A stretch of 64,000 nucleotides of DNA from Deinococcus murrayi DSM 11303 (GTDB lineage: Bacteria > Deinococcota > Deinococci > Deinococcales > Deinococcaceae), in NCBI RefSeq assembly GCF_000482805.1, contig NZ_KI519504.1:31092-95091 (forward strand), read 5' to 3'. Positions 12,069 to 21,309 of this stretch are shown one piece after another. A program made the translations under genes and the position numbers. Every line of letters starts with the position of its first letter. The stretch's first letter is position 1. Under the pieces are notes generated by a model. The model saw nothing but the letters and a program-made list of their open reading frames with translations, was not told where the DNA came from and ran no database searches.

Positions 12069-12944
12069 ATGGACCCCGCACCCGGCCCTGAGTCGCTCCC
12101 CCCCGCCGAAGCTGTCCGGCCCCGGCGGGGGGGAGGGCGGCGCAAGCGGCGCGGAGAAGACCCGCTTGGCCTCCTGGCCCTGCTGATTCCCATCTTCGTG
12201 CTGAGTCAGGTGTTTTCGCGCGGCAACCCGCTGCCGGGGTTGGCCGTGCTGGGGCTGGTGGCGCTGACGCTGCTGCTGCTGTTCGGGAACACCCGCACGG
12301 GCGCGAACTTGCGAGCGGTTTTCGCTCGGCCTCAGACGGCGGGGGCGCTCGCCCTGCTGATTCCGGCGGTGGCCGTGAGCGGGGTCTTTGGGGGGCCTTG
12401 GCTGATGCTGGCGGTCCTGTCGCTCGCCTTCGTGGGGCTGGGGCTGGCGGCTTTCCGGGGGGTGGGCTTGCTCTCCGAAGCCGGAGTGCCCACGTCCCCA
12501 GCCCTTCCCACGGTTCCCACCCCCGCCCCCCTCCCCGCCCAGCCCAGCGCCGAGGTGCTCCCGCAACTCGACGTACGTGAGCTGTGCCGGGGCCTGCCGC
12601 CTGCGCTGGCGGGCGAAGTGCTCTTGACCGCCGACCACCTCGAAGCGGCGCTGGTGCGGGCCAGCGAGGAAAACGACCCCCGCCGCGCTTTTGACGCCCG
12701 GCAGAGCCTGGGGGACTACCTCCCTGGCACCGTCCGGGCCTGGAAAGCCCAGCCGGAGGGCGAGCGCGACCCCGCCGAACTGGAACGCGCCCTGAGCCAG
12801 ATTCGCCGCATCGCCGGGCCGGACACCTCCTCCCGCCAGAGCGCCCGCCGCACCTGGGAGACCCAGCAGCGGTTTCTGGAAGCCCGGACCGAGAAGGAGA
12901 CGCCGGGTGATGAACCCATCACTCCGAGCAGACCGAGAAGATGA
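12069..12944 (+). CDS. Four-helix membrane protein with cytoplasmic helical domain
   Basis: 291 aa. A basic Arg/Gly N-terminus is followed by four hydrophobic helices between about residues 34 and 135, a Pro-rich linker (about 138-160), and a soluble alpha-helical C-terminal domain (about 165-290) rich in Leu, Ala and Arg. I do not recognise the family. The ATG is preceded by CATACT 5 nt upstream, a weaker form of the leaderless pattern. It follows the PIN-TRAM gene closely, so a shared role at the membrane is possible but is only inference. Confidence 0.65.
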   Translation: MDPAPGPESLPPAEAVRPRRGGGRRKRRGEDPLGLLALLIPIFVLSQVFSRGNPLPGLAVLGLVALTLLLLFGNTRTGANLRAVFARPQTAGALALLIPAVAVSGVFGGPWLMLAVLSLAFVGLGLAAFRGVGLLSEAGVPTSPALPTVPTPAPLPAQPSAEVLPQLDVRELCRGLPPALAGEVLLTADHLEAALVRASEENDPRRAFDARQSLGDYLPGTVRAWKAQPEGERDPAELERALSQIRRIAGPDTSSRQSARRTWETQQRFLEARTEKETPGDEPITPSRPRR

Positions 12945-12949
12945 GAGTG

Positions 12950-13014
12950 GCTCTGGGCAGAGGTGGGGCGGGTTCGGGCGCTGTCTCTGGACAGGTGGAC
13001 CCGAAGCCCAGAGC
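12950..13014. other. Bulged inverted repeat between genes
   Basis: GCTCTGGGC (12950-12958) and TTCGGG (12973-12978) pair with the contiguous CCCGAAGCCCAGAGC (13000-13014), giving a 15-bp stem with a 14-nt bulge. It lies between the membrane-protein gene and the MerR operator. It lacks a T-tract and may be the 3' end structure of the upstream transcript. Confidence 0.4.
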
Positions 13015-13060
13015 GCGTCGAGGGTCCCGGCGCCCCTGAATAATCCTGCGCGGTGGGGGC

Positions 13061-13091
13061 TTGAACCGGACGTAACGTCAGCCCTTACGGT
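13061..13091 (+). promoter_or_regulatory. MerR-type promoter/operator
   Basis: TTGAAC (13061-13066) and TACGGT (13086-13091) are separated by 19 bp, the over-long spacer typical of MerR-activated promoters. The spacer contains the palindrome GACGT-A-ACGTC (13069-13079). It lies directly before the MerR-TipAS gene, so autoregulation by promoter untwisting is likely. Confidence 0.65.
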
Positions 13092-13109
13092 GTGGTTCGG
13101 AGGGACGCG

Positions 13110-13835
13110 GTGAAACTCAGAATCGGTGAACTCGCCCGGCGCAGCGGCGTCACGGTACGGACCCTACGCCACTACGACCAAATCGGCCTGCTGAGGCCCG
13201 GCGAGCGCACGGACGGCGACCACCGCCTCTACTCCGAGGGCGAGGTGCGGACCCTGCACCAGATTCAGACCCTGCGGACGCTGGGGCTTTCGCTGGAACA
13301 GATTCGTGCGGCGCTGCACGACCCGGCCCACGACCCCGCGCAGGTGCTGGCCGCCCAAATCCGGATGCTGGAGGAGCGGCTGGAGCGCGGGCGGGCGCTG
13401 CTGGAGCGCCTGCGACGGTTGGACCCGCGCGGGGCGAGCTGGGCAGAACTTCTGGAGGTGATTCGCATGAACGAGAAGGTAGAGAAGATGCTGGACGTGG
13501 CCCGTCAGGTGGGCGAGCAACCCAAGTTCGACGACGAGCAGGCGCGTTACCTGGAGGGGCGCCGCGAGGCGGTCGGCGAGGCTCGCATCCAGGAAGTCGA
13601 GGCCGAGTGGCCCCGCTTGATGGCTGAAGTGCTGCGTGAGATGGAAGCCGGGACGCCCGCGTCCGACCCCCGCGTTCTCGACCTCGCCCGGCGCTGGCAG
13701 GGGCTGGTGGCCGAGTTCACGGGGGGACGGCAGGACATCGGCGGCACCTTGAACGAGTCCTATCAGGCGCACATGCCGCCGGAGATGCAGGCGATGTGGA
13801 GTTACGTCGGAGAGGCGATGGGGCACCTGAGGTAG
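13110..13835 (+). CDS. MerR family regulator with TipAS domain
   Basis: 241 aa. The N-terminal MerR winged helix (LRIGELARRSGVTVRTLRHYDQIGLL) occupies about residues 2-70, a dimerisation coiled coil about 75-115, and a C-terminal TipAS-type ligand domain about 120-241 (ending YQAHMPPEMQAMWSYVGEAM). TipAS domains bind drugs such as thiopeptides and trigger transcription activation. I prefer the GTG at 13110 because GGAGGG precedes it, over an in-frame GTG at 13092. No drug pump is adjacent, so its main visible target is its own promoter. Confidence 0.88.
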   Translation: MKLRIGELARRSGVTVRTLRHYDQIGLLRPGERTDGDHRLYSEGEVRTLHQIQTLRTLGLSLEQIRAALHDPAHDPAQVLAAQIRMLEERLERGRALLERLRRLDPRGASWAELLEVIRMNEKVEKMLDVARQVGEQPKFDDEQARYLEGRREAVGEARIQEVEAEWPRLMAEVLREMEAGTPASDPRVLDLARRWQGLVAEFTGGRQDIGGTLNESYQAHMPPEMQAMWSYVGEAMGHLR

Positions 13836-13841
13836 ACAGAG

Positions 13842-13900
13842 AGACCCCTCACCCCGCTGTTGACGCAGCGGCTCTCTCCCCCTGGGAGAGGGGTCTTCTT
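13842..13900 (+). terminator. Terminator of merR gene
   Basis: AGACCCCTC (13842-13850) pairs with GAGGGGTCT (13888-13896). Inside, CCGCTG and CAGCGG form a second stem. TCTTCC follows. Confidence 0.55.
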
Positions 13901-13906
13901 CCTGAG

Positions 13907-13940
13907 CAAAAGCGGCGGCCCGTGTGAGTGGGCCGCCGCT
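13907..13940 (-). terminator. Intrinsic terminator of the minus-strand gene
   Basis: AGCGGCGGCCC (13911-13921) and GGGCCGCCGCT (13930-13940) form an 11-bp perfect stem with an 8-nt loop. On the minus strand TTTTGCT follows, so it ends the carboxynorspermidine synthase-like gene. Confidence 0.75.
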
Positions 13941-13954
13941 CGGATGTGCGCGGG

Positions 13955-15175
13955 TCAGTCTTTGACGAGTTCAATCCCCGTCAGCTCGTCGACCGGCAGG
14001 CCCCATTCGTTCATCGCGGCGATGAAGGGGTCGGGGTCGAACTCCTCGACGTTGTAAACGCCGGGCTTCATCCAAGTACCCCGAAGCATCAGCATCGCGC
14101 CAATCATGGCGGGCACGCCCGTCGTGTAGGAGACGGCCTGCGCCTGCACCTCGCGGTAGCACTCGGCGTGGTCCTTGACGTTGTAGATGAAGTGGACCTT
14201 GCCTTCCTCGCCGTCTTTGCCAATCCCCTTGGCCTGCACGCCGATGCAGGTTTGTCCGGTGTAGCCTTCCGCCAGCGATTCGGGGGCGGGGAGCACGGCC
14301 TTGAGGAACTCGATGGGCGCGACCTGCATGCCCCGGAAGTTGATGGGTTCGATGGAGGTCATGCCGATGCCCTCCAGTACCGTCAGGTGCTTGAGGTACT
14401 GCTCGCCAAAGGTCATCCAAAACCGCGCCCGTTTGATGGTTGGGAAGTTTTGAACCAGCGATTCCAGCTCCTCGTGATAGAGGACGTAGCTCTTGCGGGT
14501 GGCCACCTTGGGGTAGTAGATGTCCTGACTGATTTCCAGCGGCTTGGTTTCTACCCACTGGCCGTTTTCCCAGTAGCGGCCATTGGCCGTAATCTCGCGG
14601 ATGTTGATTTCCGGGTTAAAGTTGGTGGCAAAGGCTTTGCCGTGGTTGCCGTTGTTGCAGTCCACGATGTCGAGGTAGTGGATTTCCCGGAAGTGGTGCT
14701 TGGCGTGATAGGCAGTAAAAGCGTTCGTCGCGCCGGGGTCAAAGCCGCAGCCCAGCAGCGCCATCAGGCCCGCTTTCTCGAAGCGCTCGCGGTAGGCCCA
14801 CTGCCAGGAGTACTCGAACTTCGCCACGTCCCGCGGCTCGTAGTTGGCGGTGTCGAGGTAGTGCACGCCCGTTTCCAGGCAAGCGTCCATGATGGTGAGG
14901 TCCTGATAGGGCAGCGCCACATTAATCACGAGTTCGGGGCCAAACTCCCGTATCAGGGCGACCAGCTCCGGCACATTGTCGGCATCAACCGCCGCCGTCG
15001 TGAACTTCGTCTTGCTGTGGGGAAAGTGCTCGTGAATCTCCGCGACGATGTTGTCGCACTTGCTCACCGTTCGGCTGGCGAGCAGCACCTCCGTGAACAC
15101 GCTGTCGTTTTGGGCGCACTTCTTGGCGACCACGTTGCCCACGCCCCCCGCACCGATAATCATGACCTTGCTCAT
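13955..15175 (-). CDS. Carboxynorspermidine synthase-like (saccharopine dehydrogenase family)
   Basis: 406 aa. The Rossmann NAD(P)H site is at the N-terminus (MSKVMIIGAGGVGNVVAKK), followed by ASRTVSKC and, further on, LGCGFDPGATNAF. This matches carboxy(nor)spermidine dehydrogenase, which condenses diaminopropane or putrescine with aspartate semialdehyde, rather than lysine-forming saccharopine reductases. The product would be decarboxylated by NspC, which is not in this window. The ATG is 8 nt after TACACT on the minus strand. It is divergent from a small secreted/membrane protein gene across 45 bp. True saccharopine chemistry remains a less likely alternative. Confidence 0.82.
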   Translation of the reverse strand: MSKVMIIGAGGVGNVVAKKCAQNDSVFTEVLLASRTVSKCDNIVAEIHEHFPHSKTKFTTAAVDADNVPELVALIREFGPELVINVALPYQDLTIMDACLETGVHYLDTANYEPRDVAKFEYSWQWAYRERFEKAGLMALLGCGFDPGATNAFTAYHAKHHFREIHYLDIVDCNNGNHGKAFATNFNPEINIREITANGRYWENGQWVETKPLEISQDIYYPKVATRKSYVLYHEELESLVQNFPTIKRARFWMTFGEQYLKHLTVLEGIGMTSIEPINFRGMQVAPIEFLKAVLPAPESLAEGYTGQTCIGVQAKGIGKDGEEGKVHFIYNVKDHAECYREVQAQAVSYTTGVPAMIGAMLMLRGTWMKPGVYNVEEFDPDPFIAAMNEWGLPVDELTGIELVKD

Positions 15176-15183
15176 CGGGGGCC

Positions 15184-15189
15184 AGTGTA
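15184..15189 (-). promoter_or_regulatory. -10 box, carboxynorspermidine synthase-like gene
   Basis: TACACT on the minus strand, 8 nt before the ATG at 15175. Confidence 0.6.
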
Positions 15190-15206
15190 CCCCCCTTCCG
15201 GGCTGC

Positions 15207-15212
15207 TAGCCT
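15207..15212 (+). promoter_or_regulatory. -10 box, small membrane-anchored protein gene
   Basis: TAGCCT, 8 nt before the ATG at 15221. It lies 17 bp from the divergent -10 box, exactly where that promoter's -35 would be. Confidence 0.55.
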
Positions 15213-15220
15213 GCCCCCGT

Positions 15221-15496
15221 ATGCGGACCTTCGCCCTCATCTTGCTCCTCTTTGTGACCGGGGTCGGCTTGATGGTCGCCGCGCTGGCCTGGCAGGGCCG
15301 CGCCGCCCGCGAGTACGCCGCCGAAGCGGTGCGGGCCGCCGTTCGCACCGGGGTCACCCAGCAGACGCCCTGCGCCGACCTGCTGGGGCGTCAGCCGCCC
15401 GCCACCGTGCAGAGCTGCGTCGTCGACGGGCGCGGCGAAGAGCTGACCGCTACCGTGACGCTGGAGGGCGGGCGGGTGTCAGTGGTGCGGCCCTGA
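15221..15496 (+). CDS. Small membrane-anchored or secreted protein
   Basis: 91 aa. A signal-anchor helix (MRTFALILLLFVTGVGLMVAALAWQG) is followed by a short exported domain with two Cys (TPCADLL and QSCVVDG) spaced 19 residues apart that could form a disulfide. The size and layout resemble periplasmic subunit-like miniproteins, but I recognise no family. The leaderless start at 15221 gives this short frame its support. A much longer reading frame runs through it from upstream but is antisense to the neighbour. Confidence 0.65.
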   Translation: MRTFALILLLFVTGVGLMVAALAWQGRAAREYAAEAVRAAVRTGVTQQTPCADLLGRQPPATVQSCVVDGRGEELTATVTLEGGRVSVVRP

Positions 15497-15547
15497 GCTT
15501 GCGCTGCCGGGCTAGCCGACGTCCCCGCACCCCCACCGCTGGGGCGC

Positions 15548-15553
15548 TAGCCT
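15548..15553 (+). promoter_or_regulatory. -10 box, leaderless aroA
   Basis: TAGCCT, 7 nt before the ATG at 15561. Confidence 0.6.
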
Positions 15554-15560
15554 CCGGGTC

Positions 15561-16886
<1,326 letters not shown>

Positions 16887-16930
16887 GCGCCCCCCTTTCC
16901 CCCGGTGCTTGGAAGCTGGTCGCGGGCGGC

Positions 16931-16936
16931 TACACT
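16931..16936 (+). promoter_or_regulatory. -10 box, leaderless membrane-protein gene
   Basis: TACACT, 5 nt before the ATG at 16942. Confidence 0.55.
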
Positions 16937-16941
16937 GACCC

Positions 16942-17973
16942 ATGACGACCACCGTTCCCGCCGCTCCCGCGCCCGCCGCGCCCGCCCGCGCGACTCCGGC
17001 GCAGAACCTCGTCACGCTGGGGCTGGGATGGTGGCTCACTACCGGCATCTTCGTGGATGGATGGGCGCACAACCGCTACGGCGAAAGCCTGGAGACCTTC
17101 TTCACGCCCTGGCATGCGCTGTTCTATTCGGGGTTCCTGGCGGTGGCGGTGTGGGTGGGGTGGCTGGGTTACCGGGGGTGGCGGGCTGGGCGGCGTGGCC
17201 CCGCGGCCTTTCCCCAGGGCTACGCCCTCGCCGCGCTGGGGGTGCCCCTGTTCGGGCTGGGCGGAGTGGGCGACATGACCTGGCACACGGTCTTCGGCAT
17301 CGAGGTCGGTATCGAGGCGTTGCTCTCGCCCACGCACCTGCTGCTGTTCGCGGGCGCTTCGTTCATCCTGGCGGCCCCGCTGGTGAGCAGTTGGCGGATG
17401 CCTGCGCCCCGCGCCGCTCCGGCGGGGGTGGTGTGGCCCGCCGTGCTGTCGGCCACGGCGCTGCTGAGCTTCACATCCTTCATGCACATGTACCTGTGGG
17501 GGTTGATGGCCGCCCCGCAGGGCCTGGGCTACGTGCAGACGCGCGGCGAGCTGAGCAGCATCCTCCTCACCGCGCTGATTCTGGCCGCGCCCGTCTTGCT
17601 GCTGCTGCGGCGCTTTCGGCTGCCCTTCGGGGCCGTGACGCTGATGTACGGCCTGAACACCCTCCTCATGACCCTGATGCTGGTGCCCGGCGAGTGGCGG
17701 GTGCCCCTGCTCCTGCTCGCTGCTGGGCTGGTGGCGGACGCCCTGCTGCTGCTGCTGAATCCGTCCCCGGCGCGGCCCCTGGCGCTGCGGGCCTTTGCTT
17801 TTCTGCTTCCGCTGGCCGTGTGGGGGCCGTACCTGGGCGGTCTGGCGCTGCTCGGCCTGACCAACCTCAGCCTGGAGCTGTGGCTGGGCGTCGCGGTGAT
17901 GGCCGGGCTGGGCGGCGTGGCCCTAAGTGGGTTGGTCGTGCCCCCGCCCGTGCCCGCCGAGGCGGACCGCTAA
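16942..17973 (+). CDS. Polytopic membrane protein with His/Asp-rich motifs
   Basis: 343 aa with about nine or ten hydrophobic helices after a Pro/Ala-rich N-terminus. Charged motifs sit inside or at the ends of helices: FVDGWAHN, FFTPWHALFY, GDMTWHTVFG, SPTHLLLF and SFMHMYLW. Such His/Asp placement suggests metal or heme binding in the membrane, or an intramembrane hydrolase site. I do not recognise a named family and assign no function. The gene has its own leaderless promoter and lies between aroA and a nitroreductase, with no operon partner that clarifies its role. Confidence 0.75.
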   Translation: MTTTVPAAPAPAAPARATPAQNLVTLGLGWWLTTGIFVDGWAHNRYGESLETFFTPWHALFYSGFLAVAVWVGWLGYRGWRAGRRGPAAFPQGYALAALGVPLFGLGGVGDMTWHTVFGIEVGIEALLSPTHLLLFAGASFILAAPLVSSWRMPAPRAAPAGVVWPAVLSATALLSFTSFMHMYLWGLMAAPQGLGYVQTRGELSSILLTALILAAPVLLLLRRFRLPFGAVTLMYGLNTLLMTLMLVPGEWRVPLLLLAAGLVADALLLLLNPSPARPLALRAFAFLLPLAVWGPYLGGLALLGLTNLSLELWLGVAVMAGLGGVALSGLVVPPPVPAEADR

Positions 17974-17987
17974 GCGCTCAAGGCTGA

Positions 17988-17993
17988 TAGCCT
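17988..17993 (+). promoter_or_regulatory. -10 box, leaderless nitroreductase gene
   Basis: TAGCCT, 7 nt before the ATG at 18001. Confidence 0.6.
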
Positions 17994-18000
17994 CCCCCCC

Positions 18001-18825
18001 ATGACCCCCCGCACGCCCGCCGAGGTCCGGGCTTTTTTCGATGCCCACCGCACTGTTCGCCAGTACGTCACGCGAGAGGATGGCTCGCCGCTGCCCCTGC
18101 CGCCAGAGCATCTGGAGGTGCTGCTGCACGCCGCGCAGCGTGCCCCCACCGACGCGACCGCCCAGCTCTATTCCTTTATCCGGTTGGTGTCGCCGCAGGT
18201 GCGGGCGCGGGTGGCCGAGCTGACCACGAACGCACACGTCGCGACCGCCTCCGAAGCGTTCGTGGTCTGCCTCGACGTGCGGCGGGTGGGCCAGCTTCTG
18301 CGGGTGGCCGGGCACGAGGTCGGGCGCTGGCCCGCCATCGGGGTGCATTTCGGCATTGGGGACGCGGTGATGGCGGGGCAGAACCTGCTTGTCGCCGCCG
18401 AGCTGCTGGGCTATCAGGGCTGCTGGATTGGCGGGGTGATGAACGGGCTAGAGGGCCTGCTCGACCTGCTGGAGCTGCCCCAGGGGGTGCTTCCCTTCGC
18501 AGCCCTCACGGTGGGCCTTCCCGCCGAGACACCTCCCCAGCGCCCGCGGGTGCCCCGGCCCCTCGTCGTCCACGAGGACCGCTACCGGGACCCTGCCGAT
18601 GAGGCGCTGCGCGGGGCGATAGCGGTCATGAACCCCATCGCGGCGCGGGGAGACAAGCCCGGCGACTGGGTGCGGCTCTTGCGGGCGTACTGGGCACCGG
18701 GTGGAGGGATGGAGAAACGTGAGCCGCATCTTGTCGCGGCGCTGCGGCGGCAGGGGCTGTGGGCGGGTGGGGAAGAAGGGGCGGCCCGGCCCACCGCTGG
18801 GGCCGCGCCCGCCCGCGAGGGCTAG
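18001..18825 (+). CDS. NADPH-dependent nitroreductase family protein (NfsA/FRP-like)
   Basis: 274 aa flavin-dependent reductase. The N-terminal FMN-binding segment ([11 protein letters not shown], then [12 protein letters not shown]) and the central [22 protein letters not shown] are typical of the NfsA/FRP branch, as is the long C-terminal extension. These cytoplasmic dimers reduce flavins, quinones and nitro compounds with NADPH. The physiological substrate is not evident. The last 25 residues ([19 protein letters not shown]) are low complexity. It is a single gene between two other leaderless genes. Confidence 0.85.
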   Translation: MTPRTPAEVRAFFDAHRTVRQYVTREDGSPLPLPPEHLEVLLHAAQRAPTDATAQLYSFIRLVSPQVRARVAELTTNAHVATASEAFVVCLDVRRVGQLLRVAGHEVGRWPAIGVHFGIGDAVMAGQNLLVAAELLGYQGCWIGGVMNGLEGLLDLLELPQGVLPFAALTVGLPAETPPQRPRVPRPLVVHEDRYRDPADEALRGAIAVMNPIAARGDKPGDWVRLLRAYWAPGGGMEKREPHLVAALRRQGLWAGGEEGAARPTAGAAPAREG

Positions 18826-18856
18826 GCCAGGGCCGCCCGCCTCCTCCCCCCCGGAC

Positions 18857-18862
18857 TATCCT
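18857..18862 (+). promoter_or_regulatory. -10 box, leaderless PLP-enzyme gene
   Basis: TATCCT, 6 nt before the ATG at 18869. It excludes a longer in-frame start inside the nitroreductase gene. Confidence 0.6.
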
Positions 18863-18868
18863 CCTCCC

Positions 18869-20044
18869 ATGCCCCGCCCCCCCTATGACCTGACCACCCT
18901 TGCCGCCCGCGCCGGGGAAGGGGCCTGGCCCCCCGGCTCTGTGCCGCTCGCTGAGCCGATTTATCAGTCGACGGTCTACGCTTTTCCCGACCTGGATGCC
19001 CTAGAGCGGGCCATGAGCGGCGAGGAAAGCGCCCCCTTCTACTACCGCAACGGCACCCCCAACGCGGCCACCCTAGAGCGGGCGCTGGCCGCGCTGGAGG
19101 GGACCGAAGCCGCCCTCGTCGCCGCGAGCGGCATGGCGGCCATCAGTGCGGCGCTGCTGAGCGTGCTGGCGGCGGGCGACCACGTCGTCGCGGACGCCCG
19201 CGTGTACGGGGTGACCTATGCCCTCCTCGCCGAGGAGCTGCCCCGGCTGGGCATTCGCACCACCTTCGTGGACGCCTGCGACCTGGAGGCGGTAGAGGCC
19301 GCCCTGCGCCCAGAAACGCGGCTCCTGCATGTCGAGAGCCTCACCAATCCGCTCCTGACTGTGCCCGACCTGCCCCGGCTGGCCGAGCGGGTGCGCGGGC
19401 GGGGGGTGCTGCTCAGTGTGGATAACACCTTTGCCAGCCCCGCCGTCTTTCGGCCCGCCGAGCACGGGGCCGACCTGGTGACCCACTCGGTCAGCAAGTA
19501 CCTCAGCGGGCATTCCAACGCCTTTGGGGGGGTGGTGTGTGGGCGGGCGGACCTCGTGGCAGCGGCGCGGACGCGGCTCACCCGGCTAGGGGGCACCATG
19601 AGCACCTTTGACGCCTGGATGACCCTTCAGGGCCTCAAGACCCTGGGATTGCGGATGCGGGCGCACTCCGGCAACGCCCAGGCGGTGGCCGACGTGCTCG
19701 CCAATCATCCGCGGGTGCGGGCTGTGTACCATCCTGGCCTCTCCGGGCATCCCCAGTTCGAGCGGGCCGCTGAACTCTTTCCCCACGGGTTTGGCGGCAT
19801 GCTCGCGGCGGATATTGCGGACGCCCCCGCCTTTGTGCGGGCGCTCGCGGGCCGCATTCCTCTTGCCCCTAGCCTCGCGGACGTGGTGACCACCCTGTCG
19901 TGGCCCTGGGGCACCTCGCACCGCGCCCTGCCCGAAGCCGAGCGCCGTCGCCTGGGCATCACGCCGGGGCTGCTGCGCTTCTCGGTCGGCATCGAGGACA
20001 TCGGCGACCTGCTCGGCGAGCTAGAGGAGGCCTTGGCGGGCTGA
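18869..20044 (+). CDS. Cys/Met metabolism PLP enzyme (cystathionine gamma-synthase/lyase type)
   Basis: 391 aa. The PLP lysine is K210 in [17 protein letters not shown], and [24 protein letters not shown] and VDNTFASP are family signatures. Enzymes of this fold act in trans-sulfuration or degrade sulfur amino acids: cystathionine gamma-synthase, cystathionine gamma- or beta-lyase, or methionine gamma-lyase. Sequence alone does not choose among these. The conserved active-site Tyr region reads [11 protein letters not shown]. It is transcribed alone from a leaderless promoter and is convergent with the deacetylase gene. Confidence 0.88.
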   Translation: MPRPPYDLTTLAARAGEGAWPPGSVPLAEPIYQSTVYAFPDLDALERAMSGEESAPFYYRNGTPNAATLERALAALEGTEAALVAASGMAAISAALLSVLAAGDHVVADARVYGVTYALLAEELPRLGIRTTFVDACDLEAVEAALRPETRLLHVESLTNPLLTVPDLPRLAERVRGRGVLLSVDNTFASPAVFRPAEHGADLVTHSVSKYLSGHSNAFGGVVCGRADLVAAARTRLTRLGGTMSTFDAWMTLQGLKTLGLRMRAHSGNAQAVADVLANHPRVRAVYHPGLSGHPQFERAAELFPHGFGGMLAADIADAPAFVRALAGRIPLAPSLADVVTTLSWPWGTSHRALPEAERRRLGITPGLLRFSVGIEDIGDLLGELEEALAG

Positions 20045-20084
20045 GAGGGGGCCGCCCTTCCAGGTCCCCAGCGCGGCTCCGAAT

Positions 20085-20921
20085 CTAGGGCGTGTCCACC
20101 CCCTCGCCCCCCGGTACCCCGTCGAAGAGGCCACGCAGCGGGTAGCAGGGGATGGGCGTGCGGGTGCCGCCGATGCTGAAGCCCTCGGTGCCCAGCAACC
20201 GGGCTTCCATCGCCTCCCGTTCCTGGGGGGTCATGCGGCCCAGCAGGCTCTCGGCCCCGGTCTGGGTGCCGTGGGCGGCGAGGGCGGCTTTCTTGTTCTC
20301 GGCGTAGGCGCTGACGTTCATCCGCACCGCGACCGTACCCTCCGAAACCCCATAAACCAGCGGGTCAAGGTTCTGCCCCATGCGGGCGATTCCGGCGGCG
20401 GCCTCGTGGGTCATGGCGGTGTAATACAGCCGCTGCGGGCCGCCCTCCGGCAGGTGCCCGGTGCTGAAAAAGGCAGCGGTCGTCGCCCGGTGAATCTGGA
20501 GGTGGTCGATGTGGCCGTAAGCCCCGTGCGGGTCAAAGGTGACCACGACCTGCGGGCGCACTTCCTCCATCAGCGCCCGCACCTTGCCCTCGATGTCGAG
20601 CGGGTTCACGTTCATCAGCGCTAGGGGGTCGTCAAAGCGGGTGCGTTCGTAGCGTCCAGAGTCGTGGTAGTCGAGAAAGACAGGTTCCCCGATTTCCAGC
20701 GCTCGGCACGCCGCCCGCAACTCCGCCTCGCGCTGCTGGCCGAGGTCGTCCACCGTCATCCCCGGCACTGTGATTTTGCCCGCCTCGCCCCGCGTGGCGC
20801 AGGCGAGGACCACGCGCACCCCCCGGCGGGCGTAGTGGGTCAGCGTGCCGCCGACGCTGAAGGCTTCGTCGTCGGGGTGGGCGAACACGGCAAGGAGGGT
20901 GGGCTGGGGATGAGCAGTCAT
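20085..20921 (-). CDS. LmbE/PIG-L family GlcNAc-deacetylase (BshB/MshB-like)
   Basis: 278 aa zinc deacetylase. AHPDDE near residue 14 supplies zinc ligands and the catalytic Asp, and HIDH supplies the third ligand. The family includes BshB and MshB, which deacetylate GlcNAc-malate or GlcNAc-inositol during low-molecular-weight thiol synthesis. Bacillithiol is the thiol reported in Deinococcus, so BshB is the best guess. The ATG 20921 is 7 nt after TACACT; a much longer frame from 21359 is not supported. A mycothiol S-conjugate amidase-like role is the main alternative. Confidence 0.85.
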   Translation of the reverse strand: MTAHPQPTLLAVFAHPDDEAFSVGGTLTHYARRGVRVVLACATRGEAGKITVPGMTVDDLGQQREAELRAACRALEIGEPVFLDYHDSGRYERTRFDDPLALMNVNPLDIEGKVRALMEEVRPQVVVTFDPHGAYGHIDHLQIHRATTAAFFSTGHLPEGGPQRLYYTAMTHEAAAGIARMGQNLDPLVYGVSEGTVAVRMNVSAYAENKKAALAAHGTQTGAESLLGRMTPQEREAMEARLLGTEGFSIGGTRTPIPCYPLRGLFDGVPGGEGVDTP

Positions 20922-20928
20922 GCGCGGC

Positions 20929-20934
20929 AGTGTA
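20929..20934 (-). promoter_or_regulatory. -10 box, leaderless deacetylase gene
   Basis: TACACT on the minus strand, 7 nt before the ATG at 20921. Confidence 0.65.
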
Positions 20935-21001
20935 CGGCGGGGCGGGGGGGAGGAGGAGGGCACCTGAAAGCCGCCCGCCGGGACCCTTGCAGGGGGGTCG
21001 G

Positions 21002-21247
21002 TCAGCTCCTCCCTTCCCCTTCCTCGCCCGCTTCGTCGCGCAGGCGCAGGCCCCGCTCGTAGAAGCCCCAGCACTCGTCCGGCCACGCCGCGTACAGGCG
21101 GCGGCGGTTGCTCAGGTCGGCGGCCTCCAGTGCCAGCCCCAGCGCCCGGTAAAAGCGGCTGCCTTGTTCCTGCATGGCCCGCGCCGTCCAGTACACCTCG
21201 GCGCTGAGGAGGGCGGCGAGGCGGTCCTCGTTGGGGGGGTGGGGCAT
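21002..21247 (-). CDS. Small conserved-type protein of unknown function
   Basis: 81 aa, predicted mostly helical and soluble, with an aromatic-rich centre ([20 protein letters not shown]) and an acidic C-terminus. I do not recognise a family. Support comes from the leaderless start: TAGACT lies 6 nt before the ATG. It is divergent from recQ and precedes the deacetylase gene on the same strand with an 80-nt gap. A link to recQ is not implied by anything in the sequence. Confidence 0.65.
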   Translation of the reverse strand: MPHPPNEDRLAALLSAEVYWTARAMQEQGSRFYRALGLALEAADLSNRRRLYAAWPDECWGFYERGLRLRDEAGEEGEGRS

Positions 21248-21253
21248 GGGGCC

Positions 21254-21259
21254 AGTCTA
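21254..21259 (-). promoter_or_regulatory. -10 box, leaderless small gene
   Basis: TAGACT on the minus strand, 6 nt before the ATG at 21247. Confidence 0.55.
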
Positions 21260-21295
21260 GGGTCAGGTCGGCATTCTGTCCCCGGCGTACTTCGG

Positions 21296-21301
21296 TATCA
21301 T
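21296..21301 (+). promoter_or_regulatory. -10 box, leaderless recQ
   Basis: TATCAT, 8 nt before the ATG at 21310. I see no palindrome of the radiation/desiccation response type in the 62-bp upstream gap. Confidence 0.55.
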
Positions 21302-21309
21302 CGGCCCCG

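Noticed and set aside
21248..21309. Radiation/desiccation response motif upstream of recQ (also checked before recN and radA)
   Set aside because: No palindrome resembling TTATGTCATTGACATAA is present at any of these genes; the gaps hold only -10 boxes.
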